This document shows positions 25,501-31,700 of a DNA stretch of 64,000 bases, one piece after another. Position numbers and translations under genes: made by a program. How positions within the stretch are numbered: the first letter of the stretch is position 1; every line of letters begins with the position of its first letter. Below the pieces are notes generated by a model. That model was not told where the DNA came from and did not search any database. It worked only from the letters and a program-made list of their open reading frames with translations. The DNA is from a virus. The stretch lies in IMG/VR virus record IMGVR_UViG_3300042860_003408, positions 21,866 to 85,865 of that record. One strand, 5' to 3'.

Positions 25501-28500
25501 TATCAAGTGTCTAATGCAGATGCTGTATTTGCAATAGCAAAAATATCTGGAGATGCCAAATTTAATTCTGGAACTGTGTTCGGCGGAACAAACACTGCAG
25601 TTCAATTAGGAGTTCAATTAGGAAAGCCAGTATATGTATGGGATGTAACCTCTGAGCAATGGATGCGGTTTGTTCCGGAAATGCGAAAAGATGATAAGAT
25701 TGTAGGAAAGTTTGTCCCAACAAGCACTCCTATGCTCACAAAGAACTTCGCTGGCGTTGGTACTAGAGATATTGAAAACTATAATACTTTAAATAAGACT
25801 ACTAATCAGTGGGAGCCAAGAAAAGAGTATTTAGGAATAGAGAAAGAAAATGCCGCAAAACAGGCTATTAGAGATGTGTTTGAAAATACATTTAAAAATC
25901 AAGAAAACACTACAGCTAGTGAAGAAGAGCATGAGTCTACTATAAAATCTATAGAGGGAAAACAAGAATCGTTAAGTAAGCAAGACCAGGAAACTGTTAA
26001 TGAAGTATTTAATGATGGAGGAAAACCTAAGATACTTATAGCCAGCGAGACGTCAGACCCAGTATTCCATGTTAAGAAAATAAAAGAAATTGTAGCCAAC
26101 AGAAAGACTAATGGGGTAAATGCAATGTATCTTATAACAAAACATGACGGACTCCCATTGAAAGAATTGGCTGAATTAAAAATTCCTAAATTCTATCACT
26201 TCAGCATAACTACTCTTGGCGGCACTAAGTATGAGCCAGGCGTTATGAAATACGACGACTTATTAGATAGGATTGAGACATTTATAAAAGAAGGCCTTTT
26301 AAATCCAAATCTAATAACAGTTAGGATTGACCCTATCATTCCAGGAGTTACTAATTTTGATGACGTAGAGCGTGTAATAAAGAGAGCGTCAGAAATGGGA
26401 ATTAGGCAGATTAAGTTCAGTGTAATGGATAGCTATTCAGGATCTAAAAACGATAGATTTATAGTAGCTAAAATGAAGGAACTTGGCTACGATTTTGCAG
26501 CATATAAAACAAATGACAATATTAAATTTAGCGCTAAACAGGAGATAATAGATGAATTAAGTGTTAAAATGCGCGATCTTTGTAAGAAATATGGAATACG
26601 ACAATTAAGTTCTTGTGCTGAAAAAGTAAACGTAGACGGAGTTCAAAAATTAGGTTGTTTAAATGTTCAATCTATAAACGCTGCGATGGGAAGGACTGAT
26701 GTTACTCATGTCCAAGGAAATCAAAGACAAGATTGTAGTTGCTACGGGAATAAGGTGGATGCATTAAGATATAATGATAAATGCGCAAGTAGCTGTGTAT
26801 ATTGCTATGCAGGACATAACAGTGTTGTTTCGCTTAAGTATTATAATGAGGATGGTAGTCTAAAGGTAAATGATTTTACGAAGACATCAAATACTGAACA
26901 AGCAATTATCGAGCCGGAAGTGACACAAGAAAGATTCACTGAATTTGGGACTACGTATGCTTTTGGATTTGTTGACGGAAAAATGACTTCGGCAATGTAT
27001 CAGCAAGGAAATGGCGAATTTAATAATATGAATATGTTATCTGCAGAGAAGGCATATTCTAGATTGAAATCAAAAAGTGAAAATGCTGTCGTTAGTGAAG
27101 TAACGCCTGATACTCCATCAGAAGCTGATATAAATCTATTTGGAAAAGATATTGACTTAAGTAAGATTGGTATTCCTTATCAATTAAACGATGAGCAAGA
27201 AGCTGCATTGAAAGCAATAGAAGCATGGGTTAAAGATAAAACAATAACTACCCCATTCTCGCTATTAGGCTCTGCTGGTTCTGGTAAAACATCCATAACT
27301 AGAGTACTTATAAATGCACTTAGCAATGCTGAGATTACATATCAATTATTAGCTCCAACACATAGAGCTAAAGGTGTATTATCTAGAGCTACTGGCAAGA
27401 AAGCTAAAACATATCATGCTTACTTTCAATTAGTCCCAGAGGCCAGAGAGGTTGGTATGAAGCTTGAGTTTGGCGGAGCTACTAATTATGAATCTAATGT
27501 AGATCTATATATAATAGATGAGGTTTCTTTAATCTCAGATAAGAGTGTAGATGAAATACTTAAAGTTGCGGAAGCTACTGGAGCTAAAGTATTGTTTATT
27601 GGAGATCATGCTCAGTTATATCCTGTTGGAAATACTGACGCAAAAGGAATGCCTAAACAATCAATTGGGTTAGAATCTCCAACCAGCATAGTTCTTAATA
27701 AGGTTATGCGTGTTGCGAATGGAAATCCATTAGCAGATGTATTAAGTATTATGAGAATGTATCAGGCTCCTGGGCTTATGAATATCAATGGAACTGAATA
27801 TAATTTTACCGACCAGTCTAAAGCAATCTTCTCTAAGAGAGATGCATTTAACGACCAAGGCGGCGTTGTATTTGTAGGCGAAGCTGATAGAGCGAAAGCA
27901 GTAGAGCAATTTGTTGATATGTTCTTTACGTCAGAAGACTATTCTAAGGATGTTAATTTCGCTAAGATATTGGCATTTAGAAATGATGTAATAGACTCAA
28001 TGAATGCCTATGTTAGAGCTAAATTAGGAAAGAAAGGATTGATTGAGGTTGGAGAACAAGTCATAGGATATAGTCAAATAAAGGCTGGAAAGGTAGACTT
28101 GGTTGCGAACGACGATGAATATGTTGTTGACAGCATAGGAGCTCCTAGAGAGATTACGTCATACGCAGTGCCTGGAGTAACATTGAAAGTTGTTCCAATA
28201 GAAATACGAATGACTACTGGTGCTTCCGCTGGAGGCGTATTTAATTTATTAACTGATTATAGCGAAGAGAATATGCTTGCAATACGAGCGGCTATTCTTA
28301 AGCGGAAACAGGAGATAAGTAATATGGACTATCAAGAAAAAAGAGAGGCTAATAGAAACTTCTTTATTGCATTGACTAAAGATTTCATTACGCTTAAACC
28401 TATAAAAAATAGCTTAACTGATAACGAAAATGCGTCAAATAATTTAAAGGATAGAACTATTGGATTTACATACGCATCTACAGTACACAAAGCTCAAGGC

Positions 28501-28752
28501 GGAGAATATCAAAACGTTCTTGTTCTTGATTCGGACCTCAGAGGAATAGATAAAAACTTTGATGGATTAATTTACAGGAAAGCATTGTATACGGCTGTAT
28601 CTAGAGCTCGTAGAACTGCTACTGTAATTACTAATACTAAAAAATTAAACTCAGAGAAAAAACAAGTTTCAGCTGATGGAACTAAAATACCTGAGTCGTT
28701 TAAACCAAATAATAGTCTGATTGGAAATGAAAGACCGTCAGATAAATGTTAA
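10540..28752 (+). CDS. Giant virion polyprotein: RNA polymerase with peptidase, ART, NADAR, SLOG, DUF1848-like and SF1 helicase domains
   Basis: A single uninterrupted frame encodes 6,070 residues. In order: a charged N-terminus; an ADP-ribosyltransferase-like fold near 1225-1330 (Y-V-T-H then I-L-S-R-G-F); a zincin with H-E-A-F-H at 2136-2140 and a downstream E-Y-L-A-E-E near 2176; and the RNA polymerase, whose catalytic D-F-D-V-D lies at 3628-3632 (S-D-F-D-V-D-K-L-Y). After these come a NADAR domain at about 4567-4745, a second ART-like domain at about 4763-4893 (Y-S-T-S-E-E-E-A), a SLOG/Rossmann-like domain at about 4899-5098 (G-G-A-Y-G-A-D, later F-A-G-V-G-T-R) and a DUF1848-like domain at about 5160-5444 with C5415-x3-C5419-x2-C5422. 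The C-terminus is an SF1 helicase (G-S-A-G-S-G-K-T at 5577-5584, D-E at 5660-5661, V-S-R-A-R-R). Acidic and lysine-rich linkers (about 1068-1168 and 1988-2057) separate modules. The polymerase motif is the crAss-like virion type. Cleavage into several chains by the internal peptidase is inference. Confidence 0.85.
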   Translation: MTREDIKRALQGEDTRFGEYVRSRSSVYGQGRSELDELKRRNEYEEAKRKRPSKDEPKRKAARDESKDAEDGQKKLPLENETKKGNDYNFFADSYRTFVGGKNQTEIDNALGELKYNLPVFKYSSDMLSSKEVQSDEDLYKAARFAREMQSNAKAQALFQKNEELSAEQARLKSLYESGDKSVSAAFINNEPWNPESKGKTIYSLTGAVQQGEGPSFLEKADMMMGASHGYAEWEQMKGMVSGLFRTVGTSLVAAAVAPVISVMGKVSLGNAVGNILGGLTLKTAADVAIDKPVDLISNLSDATRFSMGYVPAVAGGLIGAGVNKFMPSGDVRQGYIDIDDSLVPEDTKYAYSKYKDLIKNWSKVGGDFDGTIPSIDDVLDGKESLHSYTGEKVGKFDSVLAKKTKDAQESIKTDLNDLRMWGAPSEYATKKVEENDWYWGKMLNTSGMSMSEFEGQVGLIALNSAISLATKKPTIGTKLLSSLALTGANAAFAVRSRDSEFFSQFSQAFNEKQDAILGENAISKMSYEELLSHISEPKETMDKVMSQFGKYDKSQERHKRETLEMLIRTGIVKSDIPGINEAAVAASDGSDELARQYRSMIYSDMGQNGLMLASLMPIKGGIPKAMQGLAKSTSDYYKNLSLSSFIRNNRAGRVLGKTAQLASEVGWEAFVDEPLFEEIPQTMMDMKFKEGSLKENAGIFGSYLDKNKTISTGAKALFGLSGDERYDKNAELLDTYWSTVMSVAFMGAGRNVISSPAHIKELNRSFNADKLFDSVIEPGIKTSAFKAKASAYIGAVKNGQFDFVIENLKELQKNPPEGYTAEDITNEIKLAKRIASIADSKFVREYAKKSGGYGSEDHLLLTSLISDHENAAREGYLESRTANEAEANLLANFDETTFSKLVTSINTTREDADKISTGAAIGIAMLRNKLAAIATISVNDPLESKASKIKSNLITRAASDDLGSVSSNLIDALLNAKLITEEQGAELLKIENSKDLSDAIDEFVPIELNDDIKDMAYGLVSSYGAQYEEHMASILRGDQTLYNREKDTKVDRFHDVDELLDMHRKSLESNEKEQRVLEAAETKREEKKREAKTKPETTVVAEPVVEPIVVELESLEPKWEIPSAPEIVEYESLESAPEVETEQVPPLDETDIPPLTEADLNSSVNRAEELLADDNFDPFSDYDKEEEAAKQAADNQEEQAPTQGITNNGTIYPVLDLSKIDTDNFIYVTHQTDIVGLEQILSRGFDIRNGLNGTSLFGNTESIQSQMDSINSGHGHRGASRMIVFAFPKSKFGNVRQLDEISDMLIDEGIFSIPGQYVFGVFTENNKPITQEAAPQKSKQDELKEKLNARLAHLADVATDVLGSKMNATGKQYSSKDFLPAMTGVLEVIMELGYTSFVDVVSNASDAMKGNAVLAGLIDRISPKQWRAAYNSAADFAEGTQSEEEVIAYSNDDVKAIVAGTYKKEEEIDINEDLEDLNQPEKTEEEENKEASKEISEIVKGAAAISIAMEKEDSSDFVNIDDEAPGTIDEDKVSVRFGRLPHTLFTSNPEIIKWLKTPKALEGATFEIEISTIPFDKVPQSRKDAGDYIPFDINNPNSWNEAAIFVKIKDKNGVVRPLNISFHNIAVNSMFEDSDGNMYPKFNEQDIADLVDFRNKIIALYAESLANGSNKELVVSGVSIGRAKIKLNRKNGKPVQRSLSKIKGLIEGFNGDFSTINNNTLSLAYGRGWRGNFTVVGIDGVIGDTDEQNSGSMFAVKIDPVLGTKRKIKLNKRRFSEDKDTAEFIYKLLIDWNMSKGELALDRDGNVVLAGDGASNRLGISAEGLLSKIVNFGKRTQINKKDLPMLTHLLPKQFYVEGNSLYLGEAKFDISNPAGISPEIKAQIIDYIKNNFNWSINAHDLWNQTGANRKVADVFSGITDYFRSNPEAKSIKFFEGMEIKREDLGLTWEAWIVKYDKLISDVADDIFESPYTFLNDVELADRMDKPTIKKVAKKKTDAKEAALEPVSDTQKADVVETSTNTQKSLESPENGLKSDASEQVSGKKKFKKRTSGDVDKISDLGVNAVGPTRLSTSHAEEDNLTNSEQAWARKRISSLIEISDTEIEMENGDIAMGVANILKNIITLFSGAERGTAYHEAFHIVSLGLIPRNRRMMIYDSVRRTIPSLSDATNKDIEEYLAEEFRVWRETNKIGIKIPMLRSVFRKFSNLFTGMKSANKSDINRLFEDIEYGIFKNKKGPKAKSEQSKFFTRFYVDGAARTLKSKGFNAINTLDMQYEVAKGLAFSFIELSGVEKVSDIRNMSKDVLYDSILAEYEYMEENGMEDTLKYKIYEDILDKFDEEIVPLINKELSSFGIAPAVFDVDGNEIEDNDKDIVSNEIAKHTVESYKVPKSDNIPMEVKFFLWTIPQKEKNADGVVVDKFNPLTGFKLFYDQTTSWVTVASDLGHLKSYTEMRNKIYSLGVVSGNLFYRSVLDKLDNSSDRFKTAFFAAVKCHRHDFASIAFTGDKNGNMAEADRRLRVIESKATTAKITKPKEWGENMMSIGFLFSDSVDGPVFNKANAESIIARHKALVSFAGRLTNPLEAEKITDEQITAAINEYIDIFNKIGISINDATIDEIIKHSYPNASRKNAIASLITQSKPEHPSFVLTNIITDLVKNDGKLIVNRKEKVDRKEIYKSQKSTGFIAMMYFKANPNITETTSTGADGAKVYEISLPNYVTETAERISTDTEYRDKVMQSSFASGRIGGAAFEGDRTTVGGSIVLDQLQSGESKGLKVKTFLKFYEDNSGDKGRDYFALSPMEDYMMKMAATNSGYMLCPTMADKKSWYMFAGIKMPSFSVSKQEGTPIAVDMNSLKDGLVRQSITFPTKTVAIFNGYFEAEYLAMQDAWSAWKVAMGNKNKLEQTYHYGGFSQRGANKYTTKGKWNSGLGNGMKFRHFDEISIDIKGDGSFVNLNEYQEELIDQYGVINGMTRFFEEMDSKIFNASNETKFQIMNATLANSISRELKWLVKNGAITVQHKKNGVFYKNKKLDKSIFKDTRAYFIKQSNLNSKESLVSDYADTSAIYNMVAEHMVNTSISTIEFEKIFSKDPAFHKDPDAKIKRLSSILSTGTPCLSETGRSTFVSAELNDNEIPSPNLSEIKSRMIAAHVNERHGDELNMTFNEILEAINSGNMDEINKLSDIKMIMNIVDAQTAGYNKVNETDASVFISPVMYRDILRKLGRWNEDLNEAFDLLESEDMSWMEDSAKYLKVMELALNPLKMIYYGDKFSNGLNIPKLDKMAMFCLFRSVATGANKALYERMNNPEDGASKIDMVAFSSAVKSGNNNPIDFFDKDGNVSNLDKFTEEIQHFEFLRHQLETEAHEEEEVGLATQVQKVAMSNIVSDKVYSNITIGGNKGATGRQLIEEWSNALTEISNRGRNDVENELGIKYEGGVLTFDKKKLYGFLHSEAIKSNMTDDVYETLMKAAEPNSRITLQAMADRDWIESKLVSFIMKKTLDVNTPGGAFIQMSTFGINTLTDSITSEGYKLNGGRKLNYMNADGSMDCVVSLSLFKDVLPEDVKLMSPVKQRDWLLMHNIIGPDSDPAALGYRIPTQGMSSVSSLKIIDVIPKIIGDTIILPTEFTALTGSDFDVDKLYLARYNYAKNPAGRFEKVEFDDNKKSEKNPEKSKWQVNSNAAIQNRLLDVMMAAITEPSSIHETRLPLDATTSVIKDDILPDIDSVTGTGEKRGALMFTSPSYQTDKKVEYSTGKKNLGIMALANTNHIYTQMTNLTINPKQRTAAKHGIFELGGIYGADGMRILDWLSAMINAHVDVAKDPYIIRLGVNEHTVNMVAFLLRAGIGGNAFYFLSQPSLKEAYAEVEEFNGKYEVNKDSVKKLHEVIKDKLQKYRAMAARIDGGKNAQYVESLFVEDKYGRRDMPTGDVLNSRSKLKSGLNKDLSNFDYLLHQILVMETYLELLPYSNELSELVKYSQIETKKQGKSFIANNEFISKVNSLILDDDNGTSVFSGVRNYYESTPLMARLRNSSGLIVGISRGLLFRTSRQVLSILNKVNILAGREGFDNSKFMHGVSRYVETAIKDSFYRKYAEQNDIDINSLFFGEDTVAKELFHIKSAINNGHLPGYENNVFLKVLSYTMHSKSEESYPDHVTIDSSAKDDKNIQEKIKYYFSELLNPILEDESQEGLSEQEISALKSRNKDRVMLKDFAKRFILYQFYSTGDNSALNYVKLSEDDRISLEINSGLVDANTGAPIKIALYDFIDDVLTELNELSYEHTPGVALQNDVKFLEDLFISRWWDNELVPTTTAYKVRKGQFDEDGHPLVDQKPKKMSTKKMLGIEYELEFIDTAARPIGSTSDGKHPVFKPFVKIIKTGTNGRQFEILYKYIGNSTRSNAKGDVSIKPVYVAVDKKGSKASGLALIESNSKTSVIKTNELPQSNINSSIFSKEAGFDKVSWFDMFMGLEDKFVESLGASTVDKAVTNAIDNNSYSMSYLDNAIEDAGITDSARIASMREEFARGILSRFNELNLPDNTIAQEDRESALEELKTSAEAYLGQFIRKVEMQPSNNARSINIYAGTGENANLSNLAIRPFTLPTGSSRLNMIKGDISFTSVEQAFQLAKYTYTGNVRDDGSWQPQMLSGGGFGNEMSKEDDEFNWKLAGQIQNSKNPAEAKALGRQFKHLDVDRWNKASSSIMKELLLESFKQNPDALQELLATGNAILTHTQDKGKWSTEFPRLLMEVRDELNADLTTEAEGEQDLTNINESSTLTGYQGRKSDVADNREYNFYSTSEEEARDYGSNVSKKRISLNNFLFKTELLPNGTSVYTEAYDKIYKAFQEKYGSPFDILNNGTPEKIELMNKFFEMVREAGFSGYTEIRKNNNFSQSDNRYIVTFNQKSTAKSISIASEFTNHSGGAYGADTFWDQIGREYGVTDNRHYRQEDNKSLSQALRNKKVEATVLTTEQMDKARTEIEKLLGKKYPDTKEGNLQVRNYYQVSNADAVFAIAKISGDAKFNSGTVFGGTNTAVQLGVQLGKPVYVWDVTSEQWMRFVPEMRKDDKIVGKFVPTSTPMLTKNFAGVGTRDIENYNTLNKTTNQWEPRKEYLGIEKENAAKQAIRDVFENTFKNQENTTASEEEHESTIKSIEGKQESLSKQDQETVNEVFNDGGKPKILIASETSDPVFHVKKIKEIVANRKTNGVNAMYLITKHDGLPLKELAELKIPKFYHFSITTLGGTKYEPGVMKYDDLLDRIETFIKEGLLNPNLITVRIDPIIPGVTNFDDVERVIKRASEMGIRQIKFSVMDSYSGSKNDRFIVAKMKELGYDFAAYKTNDNIKFSAKQEIIDELSVKMRDLCKKYGIRQLSSCAEKVNVDGVQKLGCLNVQSINAAMGRTDVTHVQGNQRQDCSCYGNKVDALRYNDKCASSCVYCYAGHNSVVSLKYYNEDGSLKVNDFTKTSNTEQAIIEPEVTQERFTEFGTTYAFGFVDGKMTSAMYQQGNGEFNNMNMLSAEKAYSRLKSKSENAVVSEVTPDTPSEADINLFGKDIDLSKIGIPYQLNDEQEAALKAIEAWVKDKTITTPFSLLGSAGSGKTSITRVLINALSNAEITYQLLAPTHRAKGVLSRATGKKAKTYHAYFQLVPEAREVGMKLEFGGATNYESNVDLYIIDEVSLISDKSVDEILKVAEATGAKVLFIGDHAQLYPVGNTDAKGMPKQSIGLESPTSIVLNKVMRVANGNPLADVLSIMRMYQAPGLMNINGTEYNFTDQSKAIFSKRDAFNDQGGVVFVGEADRAKAVEQFVDMFFTSEDYSKDVNFAKILAFRNDVIDSMNAYVRAKLGKKGLIEVGEQVIGYSQIKAGKVDLVANDDEYVVDSIGAPREITSYAVPGVTLKVVPIEIRMTTGASAGGVFNLLTDYSEENMLAIRAAILKRKQEISNMDYQEKREANRNFFIALTKDFITLKPIKNSLTDNENASNNLKDRTIGFTYASTVHKAQGGEYQNVLVLDSDLRGIDKNFDGLIYRKALYTAVSRARRTATVITNTKKLNSEKKQVSADGTKIPESFKPNNSLIGNERPSDKC

Positions 28753-28772
28753 TATAATAAGAGGAAAACAAC

Positions 28773-31700
28773 ATGTGCCCAAATATTAATGATAAAAAAA
28801 TAAGGAATGATTTTAATAAGATCGTTCAAGCGTTCGGTGGTCGACCAATGACTATTGATGAGTTTAAATACAAAGAATTGCGTGATGAGCGTAGCGGGGT
28901 CGATGACTTCGCTATGCAACATGCATACGCAGTTTGGGATAAAACAAATGGAGAGCCAAATTTAGACACTCCGGATATACTTAACTATTCTAAATTTGTA
29001 CTTAGTGGAGATAAGAAGTATAAGGCTGAATACGAGAAGAATGTAAATAATGGAGCTGGAATATTGCCTATATCTACAAATAGGGATTTATATAAAGAAC
29101 TAAATCTATTAAATGATGATGGAAATATCTTAACCTTCCCATACTCAAAGTTTCCTGACAATGAAAAAGGCGAGGCTAAATTCATAGAGGAGGTGTTTAA
29201 TAAAAAGTCGTCTAGAAATGACATCCAAGGTAAATACTCCTTATCGTTTAAAAAGTCCCCTAATAGTAAAGGTAGAGTTATATGGATAACTAAGCTGGAT
29301 GAGCCAAAAGAGCTGCAAGGCGAGATTGATTTTGATACTCCTGTATATAGCACACAAGAGAGATTGTCCGACTTATCTGAGGCTGATGAGATTATAGTTT
29401 CAAATTCGATTAAACAGACAGATGTTGTTCTATTTGGACATCCAACTATAGGAAAAAGTTTCCTTAAAAACAATGGAGCCGATAGTTTTATTTCTCTAGA
29501 TGACGACTATGCAGAAGAGATAAATAGAGAGGTTAGCGCCATTGCGATAAAATATAAAGTAGCCGAACATTTAGTGAAAGATGGCGGAAATATGCAATGG
29601 AACGTCGAGTATAACGATATGATGCAGAGGCTGTTTGATGCTGCCAAAAAAGAGGCCGCCTTATCTGGTAAAATGCTGTTCACGTCAAACACTAATTTAC
29701 TTAGAAACAATTCGTCTTCATTTGATAGAGTAATAAACTTAACTGATAAAGAATTCAAAGACAGGGCTAATGCTAGAGGAGTTAAGTATGATATTAATGA
29801 ATGGAAGGCTCAAATAAATGAAGTGGTAAGTAAATTTCCAAAAGAAAAAGTTATTACTACTGATAAATATCTATCCGACCTTCTTCCGAAAAAATCAACA
29901 GGAAATGACAGCGGAATAAATACTGTATTCGAGCAAAATCCAGAATTATCTAAAATTGGAACAAAGGAACAGTACTCACGGTATTTAGAAACGATATTTC
30001 CAGACAGCAAAGTAAAAGACATTGTATACCACGGAGGATCTCCTGCCGCAGATTTTAACAATCCTGAGTTTGGAACTAGTGGGTTCCATGGATTTTTTGC
30101 CACAATCAAAAGTGTTGCAGATGAATTCGCAAACAGATGGACTAGAAATAAGGGTACTACAGGAAAAACAAAGGCTATACTTGTTAACATACAAAATCCA
30201 GATATTACTGATAAATTGTACCAAGGAGAGTATAAAGAGTCTGTTGAATATATAAAAGCAAAGATAAATGAAGGCTCTAATGATGGAATTATAGCGACAA
30301 ATACAAATGATAAGTTCTCAGATAAGCTTGGGAGTTATGACCAATACGTCGTATTCGATAAGGAGCAGATTCATATTTTAGGCTCTAAGCAGGATATAGA
30401 AGGATTTAAGGCATTTGTAAAAACGACCGATTCTAAGGCGATTTCAGCCACTCAAAATAACGAGGATAGGCTAACCTCCATGTCTGCCGAGAAAGTGGCT
30501 CAGAACGTCTCTAAACGCCAAATAAAGGCCATTGTAAGAATAGCCGATGACCTTAGTAGAAGGTTTGGTGTAAAGTTCAATGTTATGAATAGAAATACAT
30601 CTATGTTTTATGGAGTTTCTAAGTCAATGAATACAGGAGCATATTATAAAGCTGGAGGCGCTGTATTTTTCTACGATACAATAAAGCCTAGTTATATTAT
30701 TCATGAAATGTTTGGTCACCCAATGATGTTTGCATTAAGAGCAAGCTCAGATCCAAAACATAGAGAGATATATGACGCGTTACTTGCGGAGGCAATGAAA
30801 AATACAGAGATAGTTAATGCTGTCAACAATTCATATATTGACGACGCTAAGACCATAAAAACATATGACGATGAAGTTGTAGGAGATGAAATAATTATTA
30901 GGTCTATAGAAAAAGAATATAACAATAGAGAGAATAGGAAGATAGCATACTTATGGTCTAGAGCTTTAAGAGCTCTGACAGAGACTATTAAAAGAATATT
31001 TGGAAACAACTCCATACCAACAGATATAAATCCATATATATCAATAGGAGATATGCTGGATTATGTATTGTACGGAAAGAATGCTGTTGATATATTATCT
31101 CTAGAGGATAAGGACTTAATGGCAAAGTCAGTCGACTCGATTACAAATGAAATAAAGGGAATAAATGGAGCTAACATAGCTATAGCTGAATTTCTTAATC
31201 TGTTTAAAAGCGATACTTCTAAGCAAAGAGCAATAGAGCATGGAATAAATGAATATTCAATTGAGAAAGAAAATGATTGTGCATATATTTTAGCATCATT
31301 CTCTCATCAGTTATACAAAATGTCTATTTCTAGAGATATAATAGTAGAAGATGGAAAAACAGGAAATCGCTTTGAGTTTAAAAAAGTTGATGATATATAT
31401 CAATTCCCAACTGACGATACTTTATATGGGTTAAAAAACTCTCACGTAATAGCATTTCTGAGGGCCGCTAGTAGGCTTGGAGATGGCGCCATTACAATTA
31501 AGTCAGATAGAACTGAGTTTATTGGCGTTATTATGAGATTTACTCCATCTATGCTTGTGTCTAAAATAGATGAAAATACAGTAGTCTTGTTTCCAGTAGA
31601 CAGAATGGCTGATATAGGCCCAGACTCATTTAATGTCTCATATAGAATGCTTGACTCAGAGATGGTTACATCGGATGAATTAAGTAAGTCTACAGCAATG

